Shown here: positions 26,465 to 35,988 of the stretch, piece after piece
Numbering within the stretch: position 1 is the stretch's first letter
Layout: every line of letters begins with the position of its first letter
DNA from: AP-15 sp035538335
GTDB taxonomy: Bacteria; Pseudomonadota; Alphaproteobacteria; ATCC43930; CGMCC-115725
Assembly (NCBI GenBank): GCA_035538335.1
Contig: DATLKN010000051.1
Location: 1 to 64,000 of the forward strand
Direction of reading: 5' to 3'
DNA length: 64,000 nucleotides
The notes under the pieces: model-generated
What the model was told of the DNA's origin: nothing
Seen by the model: the letters and a program-made list of their open reading frames with translations, nothing else
The model's database searches: none
Position numbers and translations under genes: made by a program

Positions 26465-27378
26465 AGCTGCACCTCGCGCATCTCCAGCCGCTTCATCAGG
26501 ACGATCACGATCGGGATCAGCACCGGCAGCGCCGACATTACCGCCGCGGTCCCGAGCGCCGGCTCGCTGAGGTCGAAGGCGTAGTGGAAGCCGAGCGTCG
26601 CGAGGACTTCCGTCGCCCCTCCCGGCGCGCCGTTCGATACAAGATAGGGGATCGTGAATTCGCCAAGCGTCCACAGCGCGAACAGCAGCGTGCAGACGAG
26701 ATAGAGGTTTGCCAGCAGCGGGAAGGTGACATGTGCGAAACGGCGATAGCCGGTCGCCCCGTCAACCGCCGCCGCATCGTAAACATCGCGCGGGATCGTC
26801 AAACGCCCGGCGATCAGGATGACGGTCCACAACGGCAGCCATTTCCAGATGTAGACCGCGATGTCAGATCCGAGCGCCAGCCAGCGGTTGCCGAACCAGA
26901 CCGGACCGTCGAAGCCGAAGAGCGCCGAAATGAGCCCATCGAGCATGCCTTGCGGACTGATCAGCATCCAATGAAAAGAGATGCAGGCCTGCGCCGCCGC
27001 GATCAGCCAGGGCACGACGAAGACGGCCAGGAGCGCCCTGATCCACGCGCGCGGACGCAGGAAAAAGCCGGACAGCAAAAGCGCGAGGAACATCGTCAAA
27101 TTGACGCCGAGGCCGACGAACAACAGGGTGTTGACGACCGCCGTCGCATAGAGCGGGTCGGAAATCAGCTGGGCGTAGAGCGACGGGCTGCCGCCCATCC
27201 ACAACGCGCGGCCGAAAGGATAGACGACAAAGCCGAAGAACACCGCCGCGTACGGCGCGACAAAGGCGATCGCCCAGCCGAAGTCCGAGCCGTAGAGCGG
27301 GCGGCGCGCGGGCCGGCGCCCGAAATTCTTCGGCGCGGCGGGCAGCCTGCCTGCGAGGACCGATTGCGTGCTGCTCAT
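26461..27378 (-). CDS. Carbohydrate ABC transporter permease (MalF/CUT1 type)
   Basis: A 305-residue inner-membrane permease and the first gene of the minus-strand sugar operon. It has about six hydrophobic segments and the EAA loop IPRDVYDAAAVDGATGYRRF followed by FPLLANL. It pairs with the MalG-type permease to form the translocation channel. The ATG at 27378 has GAGAGGA upstream. A TTGACA element lies 57 bases upstream. The gene to its other side is the divergent response regulator, so no binding protein or ATPase can be part of this operon's 5' end. Confidence 0.88.
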   Translation of the reverse strand: MSSTQSVLAGRLPAAPKNFGRRPARRPLYGSDFGWAIAFVAPYAAVFFGFVVYPFGRALWMGGSPSLYAQLISDPLYATAVVNTLLFVGLGVNLTMFLALLLSGFFLRPRAWIRALLAVFVVPWLIAAAQACISFHWMLISPQGMLDGLISALFGFDGPVWFGNRWLALGSDIAVYIWKWLPLWTVILIAGRLTIPRDVYDAAAVDGATGYRRFAHVTFPLLANLYLVCTLLFALWTLGEFTIPYLVSNGAPGGATEVLATLGFHYAFDLSEPALGTAAVMSALPVLIPIVIVLMKRLEMREVQL

Positions 27379-27411
27379 GCGCCAATCCTCTCCGGCTCGC
27401 GGATCGGCGAG

Positions 27412-27440
27412 ATCAACGCCAGCCCTCGGGCGATTGTCAA
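27412..27440 (-). promoter_or_regulatory. Candidate promoter of the sugar permease/porin operon
   Basis: On the minus strand a perfect TTGACA (27435-27440) is followed after 17 bases by a weak GTTGAT (27412-27417, three of six matches). It is 34-62 bases upstream of the MalF-type permease start. Confidence 0.35.
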
Positions 27441-27550
27441 CCCGCGGCGCCCTCCTCGCAATTGCCGTCGGCGCGCGGCTCTTGTAAGAACGGTTGCAGC
27501 GGCGGCGACGGGAGAGCGCCGGCGGGGCGGGGGATCGATCGGGTATCGGC

Positions 27551-28231
27551 ATGCGGTGCCTTGTCATCGAAGATGAGGCGGAAACCGCCCGCTACATCTG
27601 CAACGGGCTGGCGGAGGCCGGCCACGTCGCGAGCCTGTGCCGCGACGGGCTCGCCGGGCTCGATCTCGCGAGCAACCAGAGCTGGGACATCGTCATTCTC
27701 GACCGCATGCTGCCGGGCGGCGTCGACGGGCTGGCGATCGTCGGCACGCTGCGCGCCCTCGGCAAGACGACGCCGGTGCTGATCCTGTCGGCGCTCGCCA
27801 GCCTCGACGAGCGCGTCAAGGGCTTGCGCAGCGGCGGCGACGACTATCTGACGAAGCCGTTCGCCTTTTCCGAGCTGCTCGCGCGCGCCGAGGCGCTGGA
27901 GCGCCGGGCCCGGCCGCGCGAGGACGCGCGCGAATTGACGATCGCCGATCTGCGGCTCGACCTGCGCACCCGCCGGGCGGTGCGCGCCGACAAGCCGATC
28001 GCCTTGCAGCCGCGCGAGTTCCGCCTGCTCGAGTTCCTCGTCCGCCGGCAGGGCCAGGTGGTGACGCGCACGATGCTGCTCGAAGGCGTGTGGGACTACT
28101 ATTTCGATCCGCAGACCAACGTCGTCGACGTGCAGATCAGCCGGCTGCGCAACAAGATCGACAAGGGCTTCTCGCCGGCCCTCTTACGGACGCTGCGCGG
28201 CGTCGGCTACATGATCTCGGCCGATGCGTAG
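27551..28231 (+). CDS. OmpR/PhoB-family response regulator
   Basis: A 226-residue two-domain regulator. Receiver domain: acidic pair Glu7/Asp8, phosphoacceptor Asp51 in VILDRMLPGG, and Lys102 in DDYLTKPFAF. The C-terminal winged-helix DNA-binding domain contains QPREFRLLEFLVRRQGQVV and ends LRTLRGVGYMI. It overlaps the sensor kinase gene by eight bases. The pair directly precedes a heavy-metal-type RND efflux operon, so it probably controls that pump, as CusR or CzcR do. Confidence 0.93.
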   Translation: MRCLVIEDEAETARYICNGLAEAGHVASLCRDGLAGLDLASNQSWDIVILDRMLPGGVDGLAIVGTLRALGKTTPVLILSALASLDERVKGLRSGGDDYLTKPFAFSELLARAEALERRARPREDARELTIADLRLDLRTRRAVRADKPIALQPREFRLLEFLVRRQGQVVTRTMLLEGVWDYYFDPQTNVVDVQISRLRNKIDKGFSPALLRTLRGVGYMISADA

Positions 28232-29645
28232 GATCTGGGGCAGCGTCGCGTTTCGCCTGGCGCTCGGCTACTGGCTCCTCGTCGTCGGTTCGATGGCGGT
28301 CATCCTGGCGATCTTCTATGTCGCGACGATCGGGGTGCTGGCGCGCGACACCGACGCGCAGCTGAGCGCGCTCGCCAACCAGTTCGACGCCGAGTACCGC
28401 GCCGGCGGCGGCGACGCGGTTCGCCGGATGATCGTCGACCGGCTCGGCGACAACAGCGGCGACGAGGATACCGAAGTGTATCTGCTGACCGCTCGCAACG
28501 GCGCCAAGATCGTCGGGAATCTCAGCGGTTGGCAGCCGAATTCGATACCCTTCGGGCGCTTCAGCGACGAGCCGGTCACCCGCGCCGGGCGGCCCTCGAT
28601 CAGCCGCCTCTTGCCGCGCCGGCTGGCAAACGGCGACATCCTGGTGGTCGGCCGCGACATGCGCGACCAGCGCGAGATCCGGCTGCTCGTCTGGCGGGCC
28701 CTCTTCGGCGGCGGCCTTTTCGCGCTCTTCCTCGCGATCCTCGGGGCGCTGCTCTTCCGGCGCCGGCTCGAACGGCGGATCGCCGCCATCCGCCGCGCCG
28801 CCCTCGACATCGAAGCCGGCGATCTGAGCCGGCGCATTCCGATCGCCGGCGTCGGCGACGAGTTCGCCCGTTTGGGGCGCGACATCAACCGCATGCTCGA
28901 CCGCATCGAGCACCTGATGGACGGGGTGCGTCACGTCTCGAATGCGATCGCGCACGATCTGCGCACGCCCTTGGGGCGCATCCGCGGGCAGCTCGACGAG
29001 GCGCTGCGAAGGGGTGCCGGCCGCGGCGCGCTGCCGCTCGCGGCACGCGCTGCGATCGGGCAGATCGACGAGCTGATCGGAGTGTTCGACCGGCTGCTGC
29101 AGATCGCCGAGGCGGAGGCCGGGGCGCGGCGGCAGAGCTTTGCGCCGGTGCCGCTCGGCGATGTCGTCGCCGATGTCGTCGAGCTGTACGACGCCGCGGC
29201 CGAGGCGCACGGCATCGCGCTGACGACCGATCTCGATGCCGCCGCGGTCGCGCTCGGCGACCGGCAGCTGCTGGCGAGCGCGGTCGCCAACCTGATCGAC
29301 AACGCCCTCAAATACGCCGGCGCCGGCGCCCGCGTGCGGATCGCGGTCGGCTGCGAGGAGGACGGCGTGACGATCCGCGTCGCCGATAACGGCCCCGGCG
29401 TTCCCGCCGCCGAGCGCGCGCGGGTCGTCGAGCGCTTCTACCGGCTCGACCGCAGCCGCAGCCTGCCCGGCAATGGCCTCGGCCTGTCGATCGTCGGCGC
29501 CGTCGCGGCATTGCACGGCGGCACGCTCTCGCTCGAGGACGCCGAGCCGGGCCTCCTCGCCCGCATCGCGCTGCCGCGCAGCGCTGCCGCGCCGTCGGCA
29601 AGCGCGAGCCCGCGGCAGCCGAGCCGAGCGGCGATCGCCGGTTGA
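28224..29645 (+). CDS. Sensor histidine kinase
   Basis: A 473-residue membrane kinase. TM1 is at about 10-35, a periplasmic sensor region at about 36-150 (containing DNSGDEDTEV), TM2 at about 153-178, then a HAMP linker. The phosphoacceptor His is in IAHDLRTPLG (near 244). The ATP-binding boxes are NLIDNALKYA, DNGPGVP and GNGLGLSIVG. It should sense an extracytoplasmic signal, plausibly a metal ion given the pump genes downstream, and phosphorylate the co-encoded regulator. Confidence 0.92.
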   Translation: MRRIWGSVAFRLALGYWLLVVGSMAVILAIFYVATIGVLARDTDAQLSALANQFDAEYRAGGGDAVRRMIVDRLGDNSGDEDTEVYLLTARNGAKIVGNLSGWQPNSIPFGRFSDEPVTRAGRPSISRLLPRRLANGDILVVGRDMRDQREIRLLVWRALFGGGLFALFLAILGALLFRRRLERRIAAIRRAALDIEAGDLSRRIPIAGVGDEFARLGRDINRMLDRIEHLMDGVRHVSNAIAHDLRTPLGRIRGQLDEALRRGAGRGALPLAARAAIGQIDELIGVFDRLLQIAEAEAGARRQSFAPVPLGDVVADVVELYDAAAEAHGIALTTDLDAAAVALGDRQLLASAVANLIDNALKYAGAGARVRIAVGCEEDGVTIRVADNGPGVPAAERARVVERFYRLDRSRSLPGNGLGLSIVGAVAALHGGTLSLEDAEPGLLARIALPRSAAAPSASASPRQPSRAAIAG

Positions 29646-29656
29646 GCGCACGGCGC

Positions 29657-29688
29657 GCGGCCGGATTGCCAAATGGTAATCCGGCCGC
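29657..29688. promoter_or_regulatory. Palindrome between sensor kinase and efflux adaptor genes
   Basis: Perfect 11-base arms GCGGCCGGATT (29657-29667) and AATCCGGCCGC (29678-29688). The inner part extends the symmetry as ATTGCC-AAAT-GGTAAT. It lies 12 bases after the kinase stop and 62 before the adaptor start, with no T tract. It is either an operator for the adjacent response regulator or an intercistronic terminator. Confidence 0.5.
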
Positions 29689-29749
29689 AAGGCTGCGGAG
29701 AGCCGGCGGCATTTAGGCTGCCGCGCCATCGGGCATCCGGGTGAGTGCC

Positions 29750-30985
29750 ATGCCCATGCATCTTGCGCGCCGCACGCAGCTGGCGATCATCGCGGCTGCC
29801 GCGGCGGCCGCCGGCCTCGGCTTTCACGCCTTCCGGCCGGCGGGGACGGCTTCGGCCTATTCGACGCCGACGGCGCCGCCGACTTCGCCCGGCACCTTCC
29901 GGCCGAGCAAGGAGGCCTGGGCCGGGATCGAGGTCGCGGTCGTCAAGAACATGACGTTCCGCCCTGCGGTCGAGGCCGAGGGCAACATCGCGATCGACGA
30001 CGACCGCACGACGCCGGTGTTTTCCCCCTATTCCGGGCGGGTCGTCAAAATCCTCGCCAAGACCGGCCAGACCGTCGATCGCGGCCAGCCGCTGATGGCG
30101 GTCGAGGCGAGCGAGATCGTGCAGGCGCAGAACGACCTGATCGCCGCCGTCGCCGCGCTCGCGACGGCGCGCTCGCAGTTCGATCTCGCGAAAACCGCCG
30201 AAGAGCGCGAGCATCAGCTCTATCTGGCGAAAGGCGGGGCGCTGAAGGACTGGCAGCAGAGCCAGGCCGAGCTGACCGGCGCGCGCAACAATCTGCGCAC
30301 CGCCGAAATCGCGCTCGCCGCCGTGCGCAACCGGCTGCGCATCCTCGGCAAGAGCGAATCCGAGATCGCCGCGCTCGAAGGTGCTCCGACGGGGCGCATC
30401 GACCCGGTCGCCGATGTCACGGCGCCGATCGGCGGCACCGTCACGCAGCGCCAGGTCGGCCTCGGCCAATACATCAACAGCGCCGCCAACGGCGCCTCGA
30501 ACCCGGTCTATACGATCGGCGATCTGTCGGTGGTATGGCTCGTTGCCAATGTCCGCGAGGCGGACGCGCCGCGCATCCGCCTCGGCGAGCCGGCCGAGGT
30601 GCACGTGCTCGCCTATCCCGGCCGCATCTTCCGCGCCAGGATCTCGTGGGTCGCTTCGGGCATCGACGCCGGAACGCACCGGCTGCCGGTGCGCGCCGAT
30701 GTCGAGAATCCCGGGGGCGCGCTGAAGCCGATGATGTTCGCCCGTTTCGACATCATGACCGGCCCGGCGGTCGAAAAGCCGGCGGTGCCTGAAGCGGCGG
30801 TCGTCTACGAGGGCAATGCCGCGCGCCTCTGGGTCGTCGGGCCGCACGGCACGCTCGCCGCGCGCCGGGTGCGCACGGGGCTCGTCCGGCACGGCATGGT
30901 CGAGATCGCCTCGGGCCTCGCGGCCGGCGAAAAGATCGTGACGCGCGGCGCGCTCTTCATCGACCAGGCGGCCGGCGGCGAGTGA
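29750..30985 (+). CDS. RND efflux periplasmic adaptor subunit (HlyD/CusB-like)
   Basis: A 411-residue membrane-fusion protein. An N-terminal hydrophobic anchor or signal (TQLAIIAAAAAAAGLGFHAF) is followed by a lipoyl-like half (VFSPYSGRVVKILAKTGQTV and, after a coiled-coil hairpin at about 120-200, DVTAPIGGTVTQRQVGLGQY). A beta-barrel and membrane-proximal domain ends with GLAAGEKIVTRGALFID. It links the inner-membrane pump to the outer-membrane factor. GTG 29741 and ATG 29756 are alternative starts in the same frame. A family C repeat separates it from the pump gene. Confidence 0.9.
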   Translation: MPMHLARRTQLAIIAAAAAAAGLGFHAFRPAGTASAYSTPTAPPTSPGTFRPSKEAWAGIEVAVVKNMTFRPAVEAEGNIAIDDDRTTPVFSPYSGRVVKILAKTGQTVDRGQPLMAVEASEIVQAQNDLIAAVAALATARSQFDLAKTAEEREHQLYLAKGGALKDWQQSQAELTGARNNLRTAEIALAAVRNRLRILGKSESEIAALEGAPTGRIDPVADVTAPIGGTVTQRQVGLGQYINSAANGASNPVYTIGDLSVVWLVANVREADAPRIRLGEPAEVHVLAYPGRIFRARISWVASGIDAGTHRLPVRADVENPGGALKPMMFARFDIMTGPAVEKPAVPEAAVVYEGNAARLWVVGPHGTLAARRVRTGLVRHGMVEIASGLAAGEKIVTRGALFIDQAAGGE

Positions 30986-31017
30986 TGCGGCCGCCGCCGA
31001 AGGCCGCGCCGTATTTT

Positions 31018-31125
31018 CCCTCCCCCGCAGGCGGGGGAGGGTCAGGGAGGGGGTTTATCCCTCCTTCTCTCCGCAGCCCCCACCCTAACCCTCCCCCGCT
31101 GGCGGGGGAGGGAGGTGAGGGGGCG
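31018..31125. repeat. Family C palindromic repeats, copy 4 (tandem pair)
   Basis: Two hairpins, CCCTCCCCCGC-AGGC-GGGGGAGGG and CCCTCCCCCGC-TGGC-GGGGGAGGG, are separated by about 45 bases, the second preceded by CCCCACCCTAA. They occupy the gap between the adaptor and pump genes. Confidence 0.9.
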
Positions 31126-31160
31126 AGGGATGGGTACAGGGTCCTTCCCCCGCCGGCGCC

Positions 31161-34100
31161 ATGAGCCAGATCGTCGCCTTCGCGCTGAAGCGGCGCGTGC
31201 TCGTCGTGCTGTTGCTCGTCTTTCTGTTCGGCGCCGGGCTGCTCAGCTTTGCCCGGCTCGACATCGAGGCCTATCCCGACCCGCTGCCGCCATTCGTCGA
31301 GGTGGTGACGCTCAACCCCGGGCAATCGGCGGCGGAGACCGAGCGCTACATCACGATCCCGCTCGAGGTGCAGCTGAGCGGCGTGCCGCATCTTTCGTCG
31401 TTGCAGTCGATCTCGCTGTTCGGGTTGTCCGACATCGTCGCCCAGTTCACCTACGCCTTCACCTATGACGAGGCGCGGCAATGGGTGATCAACCGCCTTG
31501 CGCAGTTGGGGCCGCTGCCGAACGGCGCCCAGCCGGATATCTCCGAAGACAGCCCGATCGGCGAGATCTACCGCTACCGGGTCGTCGGCCCCGGCTACAG
31601 CCTGACCGACCTGAAGACGATCGAGGACTGGATCCTCGAGCGCCGCTTCCGCGCCGTGCCGGGGATTGCCGACGTGACCGGCTGGGGCGGCAAGACCAAG
31701 ACCTACGAGGTCGGGGTCGACCAGAACCGCCTCGTCGCCGCCGGCCTCAGCGTGCCGCAAGTGCTCTCGGCGCTCAACAACAGCAACGCCGACGTCGGCG
31801 GCCAGACCGTCAATTTCGGGCCGCAGGCGGCCGTCGTGCGCGGCCTCGGCCTGATCCGCTCGATGGCGCAGATCCGCAACACGATGTTGAGCGCCAACAA
31901 CGGCTCGCCGGTGCGGATCGGCGACATCGCCGAGGTCACGGTCGGGCACGAGCCGCGCCTCGGCATCGCCGGGCAGGACAACGACAACGACATCGTCGAG
32001 GGCATCGTGCTGATGCACCGCGGCGAGAAGGCCTTGCCGGTGGTGCGCCGCGTCGAGGCGGAGGTGCAGAAGCTCAACGCCGGCGGCACGCTGCCGCCCG
32101 GCGTGCATCTCGAGACGCTCTACGACTTCAAGAAGCTGATCCTCGTGACGACCCGCACCGTGCTCGAGAACGTCACGCTCGGCATCCTCCTCATCTTTTT
32201 TGTCCAATGGCTCTTTCTCGGCGATCTGAAGAGCGCCGTCGTGGTCGCCGCGACGATCCCCTTCGCGCTCTTCTTTGCGGTAACGATCCTGGTGTTGCGC
32301 GGCGAGTCGGCGAACCTCCTGTCGGTCGGCGCAATCGATTTCGGGCTGATCGTCGACGCCACCGTGATCATGGTCGAGAACATCTTCCGCCATCTGCGCG
32401 AGGGCGAGGCCGGCCCGACCTACGCCCCGGCGGCGCCTGAAGGCGAGGCGGGCCTTTCCGGCAAGGCGCTGGCGATCTTCCGGGCGGCGGGCGAAGTCAA
32501 CCAGGCGATCTTTTTTTCGGCCGCGATCATCCTTGCCGGCTTCGTGCCGCTGTTCACGCTGTCGGGCGTCGAGGGGCACATTTTCGGCCCGATGGCGAGG
32601 ACCTACGGCTACGCCATCCTCGGCGGCGTGATCGCGACCTTCACGGTGTCGCCGGCCTTGTCGGCGCTCCTCCTGCCGGCAAAGATCGGCGACATCGAGA
32701 CGCGGCTCGTACGCCGGCTGCGCGGCCTCTATCGGCCGGTCCTCGAATTCGCCCTCGCCAACCGCATCTTGAGCCTCGGCGGCATCCTCGTGCTCGCGGC
32801 CGCCGCAGCGCTCGCGGCGCGCGTCCTCGGCCTTTCTTTTCTGCCGCATCTGGAAGAAGGCAATCTGTGGATCCGCGCGACGATGCCGCAATCGGTTTCG
32901 CTCGAGGAAGCGGCCCCCTACGTCGATCGCATGCGGCGTGTGATCAAGGGCTTCCCCGAAGTCGAGACGGTCGTCTCGCAGGACGGGCGGCCGGACGACG
33001 GCACCGATGCTTTCGGCCCCTTCGTCGCCGAGTTCTACGCGCCGCTCGCCGACTCGAACAGGTGGCCGGCGGGCACCGACAAGGCAAGGCTCGTCGGCCA
33101 GATGGACGCGGCGCTGAAGGCGCGATTTCCGGGCGTCGATTTCGAGTTCGCCCAATATCTGCAAGACAACATCGACGAGGTGCTGACCGGCGTCAAAGGC
33201 GAGAACGCCGTCAAGCTGTTCGGTCACAACCTCGCGCAGCTGGGCCGGACGGCGCGCGCGATCGAGCGGGTATTGCGCAGCGTGCCCGGCATTGCCGACC
33301 TCGATGTCGGGCGCGAGCTCGGGCAGCCGACCGTCGAAATCCGCATCGATCGCCGGCGCGCCGCACGCTATGGCCTCGCCCCGGGCGACATCAACGCGAC
33401 CGTGCAGGCGGCGATCGGCGGGCAGGCTGCCGGCAATCTTTTCGAGGAGCACAGCGACCGCAATTTCCCGATCGTCGTCCGCCTCGCGCCGCATCAGCGC
33501 AAGAGCCTCGATGCGATCCGCCATATCATGATCGGCGCGCCAGGCCCGAGCGGCGACGGCATCGTGCAGATCCCGCTTGCCGATGTCGCCAAGGTCGATC
33601 TGGTGTCCGGCGCCTCATACATCTATCGGCAGAACCAGGAGCGCTACATCCCGATCAAGTTCAGCGTGCGCGGCCGCCCGCTCGGCAGCACCGTCCTCGA
33701 GGCGCAGCGTAGGATCGCGCGCGAGGTCAAGCTGCCGGCGGGCTACCGCATCGAATGGGTCGGCGAGTTCGGCGAGCTGCAGCAGGCGCTCAAACGCCTC
33801 GAATTCGTCGTGCCGGTGAGCCTGGCGCTGATCGCGCTGCTGCTGTTCGCGAATTTCGGCTCGCTGACCGATACGCTCTTGGCGGCGAGCGTGATGCCGA
33901 TGGCGTGGATCGGCGGCATCTTCGCGCTGCTCGTCACCGGCACGCCATTCAGCGTCTCGGCGGCGATCGGCTTTGTCGGCCTGTTCGGCATTTCGGTCAT
34001 GGAGGGGATCATCATCCTCTCCTATTTCAACGCGCTGATCGATGCCGGCCTCGACCGCGCCGCGGCCGTGACGCGCGCCTGCCATATCCGCCTGCGCCCG

Positions 34101-34319
34101 GTCATGATGACGTGTCTCGGCGCCTGCGTCGGCCTCTTGCCGGCCGCCCTTTCGACGGGCATCGGCAGCCAGGTGCAGAAGCCGCTGGCGCTCGTCATCG
34201 TCGGCGGCACGCTGCTCGCGCCGCTGCCGATCCTGATCGTGCTGCCGGTGCTGATCGACGTCTTCTCGCGCCGCGAGCGCGACGCGGCGCGGCAGCCGCA
34301 GCCGGCGCCCGGCGGCTAG
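31161..34319 (+). CDS. Heavy-metal-type RND efflux pump (CzcA/CusA family)
   Basis: A 1052-residue inner-membrane proton antiporter. The 12-helix RND layout is intact, with large periplasmic loops after TM1 and TM7. TM4 carries DFGLIVDATVIMVEN (Asp393, Asp399, Glu406), spaced exactly like the proton/metal relay Asp402, Asp408 and Glu415 of CzcA; the motif is closer to divalent-cation exporters than to the Cu/Ag type. Exported metal and specificity are not proven. It follows its adaptor gene across a repeat, and the outer-membrane factor follows two bases after its stop. Confidence 0.92.
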   Translation: MSQIVAFALKRRVLVVLLLVFLFGAGLLSFARLDIEAYPDPLPPFVEVVTLNPGQSAAETERYITIPLEVQLSGVPHLSSLQSISLFGLSDIVAQFTYAFTYDEARQWVINRLAQLGPLPNGAQPDISEDSPIGEIYRYRVVGPGYSLTDLKTIEDWILERRFRAVPGIADVTGWGGKTKTYEVGVDQNRLVAAGLSVPQVLSALNNSNADVGGQTVNFGPQAAVVRGLGLIRSMAQIRNTMLSANNGSPVRIGDIAEVTVGHEPRLGIAGQDNDNDIVEGIVLMHRGEKALPVVRRVEAEVQKLNAGGTLPPGVHLETLYDFKKLILVTTRTVLENVTLGILLIFFVQWLFLGDLKSAVVVAATIPFALFFAVTILVLRGESANLLSVGAIDFGLIVDATVIMVENIFRHLREGEAGPTYAPAAPEGEAGLSGKALAIFRAAGEVNQAIFFSAAIILAGFVPLFTLSGVEGHIFGPMARTYGYAILGGVIATFTVSPALSALLLPAKIGDIETRLVRRLRGLYRPVLEFALANRILSLGGILVLAAAAALAARVLGLSFLPHLEEGNLWIRATMPQSVSLEEAAPYVDRMRRVIKGFPEVETVVSQDGRPDDGTDAFGPFVAEFYAPLADSNRWPAGTDKARLVGQMDAALKARFPGVDFEFAQYLQDNIDEVLTGVKGENAVKLFGHNLAQLGRTARAIERVLRSVPGIADLDVGRELGQPTVEIRIDRRRAARYGLAPGDINATVQAAIGGQAAGNLFEEHSDRNFPIVVRLAPHQRKSLDAIRHIMIGAPGPSGDGIVQIPLADVAKVDLVSGASYIYRQNQERYIPIKFSVRGRPLGSTVLEAQRRIAREVKLPAGYRIEWVGEFGELQQALKRLEFVVPVSLALIALLLFANFGSLTDTLLAASVMPMAWIGGIFALLVTGTPFSVSAAIGFVGLFGISVMEGIIILSYFNALIDAGLDRAAAVTRACHIRLRPVMMTCLGACVGLLPAALSTGIGSQVQKPLALVIVGGTLLAPLPILIVLPVLIDVFSRRERDAARQPQPAPGG

Positions 34320-34321
34320 CG

Positions 34322-35812
34322 ATGGCGACGGGCGGACTCGGCCGCGGGCTGCGCACGATCGCCGCACTGGCGCTGTTGTGCGGCTGCACCGTCGGCCCCG
34401 ACTTCAAGCGCCCCGCCGGCCCGGCGGTCAAAGCCTATACGCCGGGCCCGCTGAAGGCGACGGCGTCGGCGGCGGCAAGGGGCGGCGCCGCGCAGCGCTT
34501 CGTCGCCGGGCTCGACATTCCGGGGCAGTGGTGGCGGCTTTTTCACTCGCCGGCGCTCGATGCCCTCGTCAAGCGCGCGCTCAGCGCCAATCCCGATCTG
34601 GCGGCGGCGCAGGCAGCCTTGCGGCAGGCGCAGGAAAACCTCTACGCCGGCCGCGGCGCGCTCTATCCGCAGGTCGTCGGCAATTTCACCGGCAGCCGCA
34701 ACAAGACCGCCGCCATCCTGTCGCCGACGCCCGCCAACAACGCCCTCTATTACAGCCTCTACACGGCGCAGCTGACCGTCTCCTACGATCCCGACGTGTT
34801 CGGCGGCAACAAGCGGCAGGTCGAATCGCTGGCGGCGCAGGCCGAAGCGCAGCGCTTCCAGCTCGAGGCGGCCTACCTGACGCTCACCTCGAACGTCGTC
34901 GCCGGCGCCATCGCGGATGCCTCCTTGCGCGGCCAGATCGCGGCGACGCAAGAGATCATCGCAGTGGAGCGCGACAGCCTCGGCGTCCTGCAGCGGCAGC
35001 TGGCGCTGGGGCAGGTCGCGGGAACCGACGTCGCGGTGCAAGAGGCCGCGCTCGCACAGGCCGCGGCGAGCCTGCCGCCGCTGCAAAAGCAGCTGGCGCA
35101 GCAGCGCGACCAGCTGGCGGCGCTGGTCGGCGGCTATCCGAGCGCGGCGCCGGCGGAGAAATTCGACCTCGCCGCCCTCGTTCTGCCGCAAGATCTGCCG
35201 GTGAGCCTGCCGGCAAAGCTCGTCGAGCAGCGACCCGACATCCGCGCCGCCGAAGCGAACCTGCATGCCGCGAGCGCGCAGATCGGCGTCGCCGTCGCCG
35301 CCATGCTGCCGGACATCTCGCTCTCCGCCAATCCCGGCAGCGCGGCGCTGACCCTGGGAAGCTTGTTCGGTCCCGGCACCGGCTTCTGGACCTTGGCCGG
35401 CGGCGTTACTCAGACGATCTTCGACGCCGGCACGCTCTTGCACAAGAAGCGCGCCGCGGCCGCCGCCTTCGAGCAGGCGGCGGCGCAATACAAGAGCACT
35501 GTGCTCGCCGCCTTTCAGAACGTCGCCGACAGCCTGCACGCGCTCAAATCGGATGCCGACGCACTGAAAACGGCGGCGGCCGCCGAAGCGGCGGCGAAAA
35601 AGAGCCTCGACATCACCCGCCGGCAATTGGCGCTCGGCGCGGTCGGGTATCTGGCGCTGCTGCAGGCCGAGCAGGCCTACCAGCAGGCGCTGGTCAACCT
35701 GGTGCAGGCGCAGGCGAGCCGCTTTGCCGACACCGCGGCGCTCTTCCAGGCGCTGGGCGGCGGCTGGTGGAACCGCCATGACGTGCAGAAGCAGGCGGCC
35801 GCCAAGCCCTAG
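34322..35812 (+). CDS. RND efflux outer-membrane lipoprotein (NodT/TolC-like)
   Basis: A 496-residue outer-membrane factor. The lipobox LALLCGC predicts lipidation at Cys22, followed by TVGPDFKRPAGP, the usual NodT-family N-terminus. The Ala/Gln-rich stretches (ALRQAQENLYAGRGALYPQV and its second-half counterpart) are the two tandem TolC-fold repeats, and QRPDIRAAEANLHAASAQIG is a strong family signature. It completes a three-part efflux complex with the adaptor and pump. Confidence 0.93.
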   Translation: MATGGLGRGLRTIAALALLCGCTVGPDFKRPAGPAVKAYTPGPLKATASAAARGGAAQRFVAGLDIPGQWWRLFHSPALDALVKRALSANPDLAAAQAALRQAQENLYAGRGALYPQVVGNFTGSRNKTAAILSPTPANNALYYSLYTAQLTVSYDPDVFGGNKRQVESLAAQAEAQRFQLEAAYLTLTSNVVAGAIADASLRGQIAATQEIIAVERDSLGVLQRQLALGQVAGTDVAVQEAALAQAAASLPPLQKQLAQQRDQLAALVGGYPSAAPAEKFDLAALVLPQDLPVSLPAKLVEQRPDIRAAEANLHAASAQIGVAVAAMLPDISLSANPGSAALTLGSLFGPGTGFWTLAGGVTQTIFDAGTLLHKKRAAAAAFEQAAAQYKSTVLAAFQNVADSLHALKSDADALKTAAAAEAAAKKSLDITRRQLALGAVGYLALLQAEQAYQQALVNLVQAQASRFADTAALFQALGGGWWNRHDVQKQAAAKP

Positions 35813-35851
35813 TGTCGCGGATCAAAAATTCGCACCATCAGTTTCCGGCCC

Positions 35852-35942
35852 GTCATTGCGAGGAGCCCGGAGGGCGACGAAGCAATCTCGTGCAATTCCT
35901 GCACTACGCGCCGTGAGATTGCTTCGCTGCGCTCGCAATGAC
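35852..35942. repeat. Family B hairpin repeat, copy 2
   Basis: Perfect outer arms GTCATTGCGAG and CTCGCAATGAC enclose inner arms CGAAGCAATCTC and GAGATTGCTTCG. The 91-base element lies between the convergent ends of the efflux outer-membrane gene and the FTR1 gene, where it could act as a two-way terminator. Confidence 0.92.
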
Positions 35943-35988
35943 AGGCTCGATTCATGTCGCGAATTTCCGTTTCAGGATACCAACTGGC

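Noticed and set aside
30957..33524. 855-codon minus-strand open frame opposite the RND pump
   Set aside because: The composition is extreme (Asp/Arg/Glu/His) with no domain, and it covers a well-conserved RND gene on the other strand.
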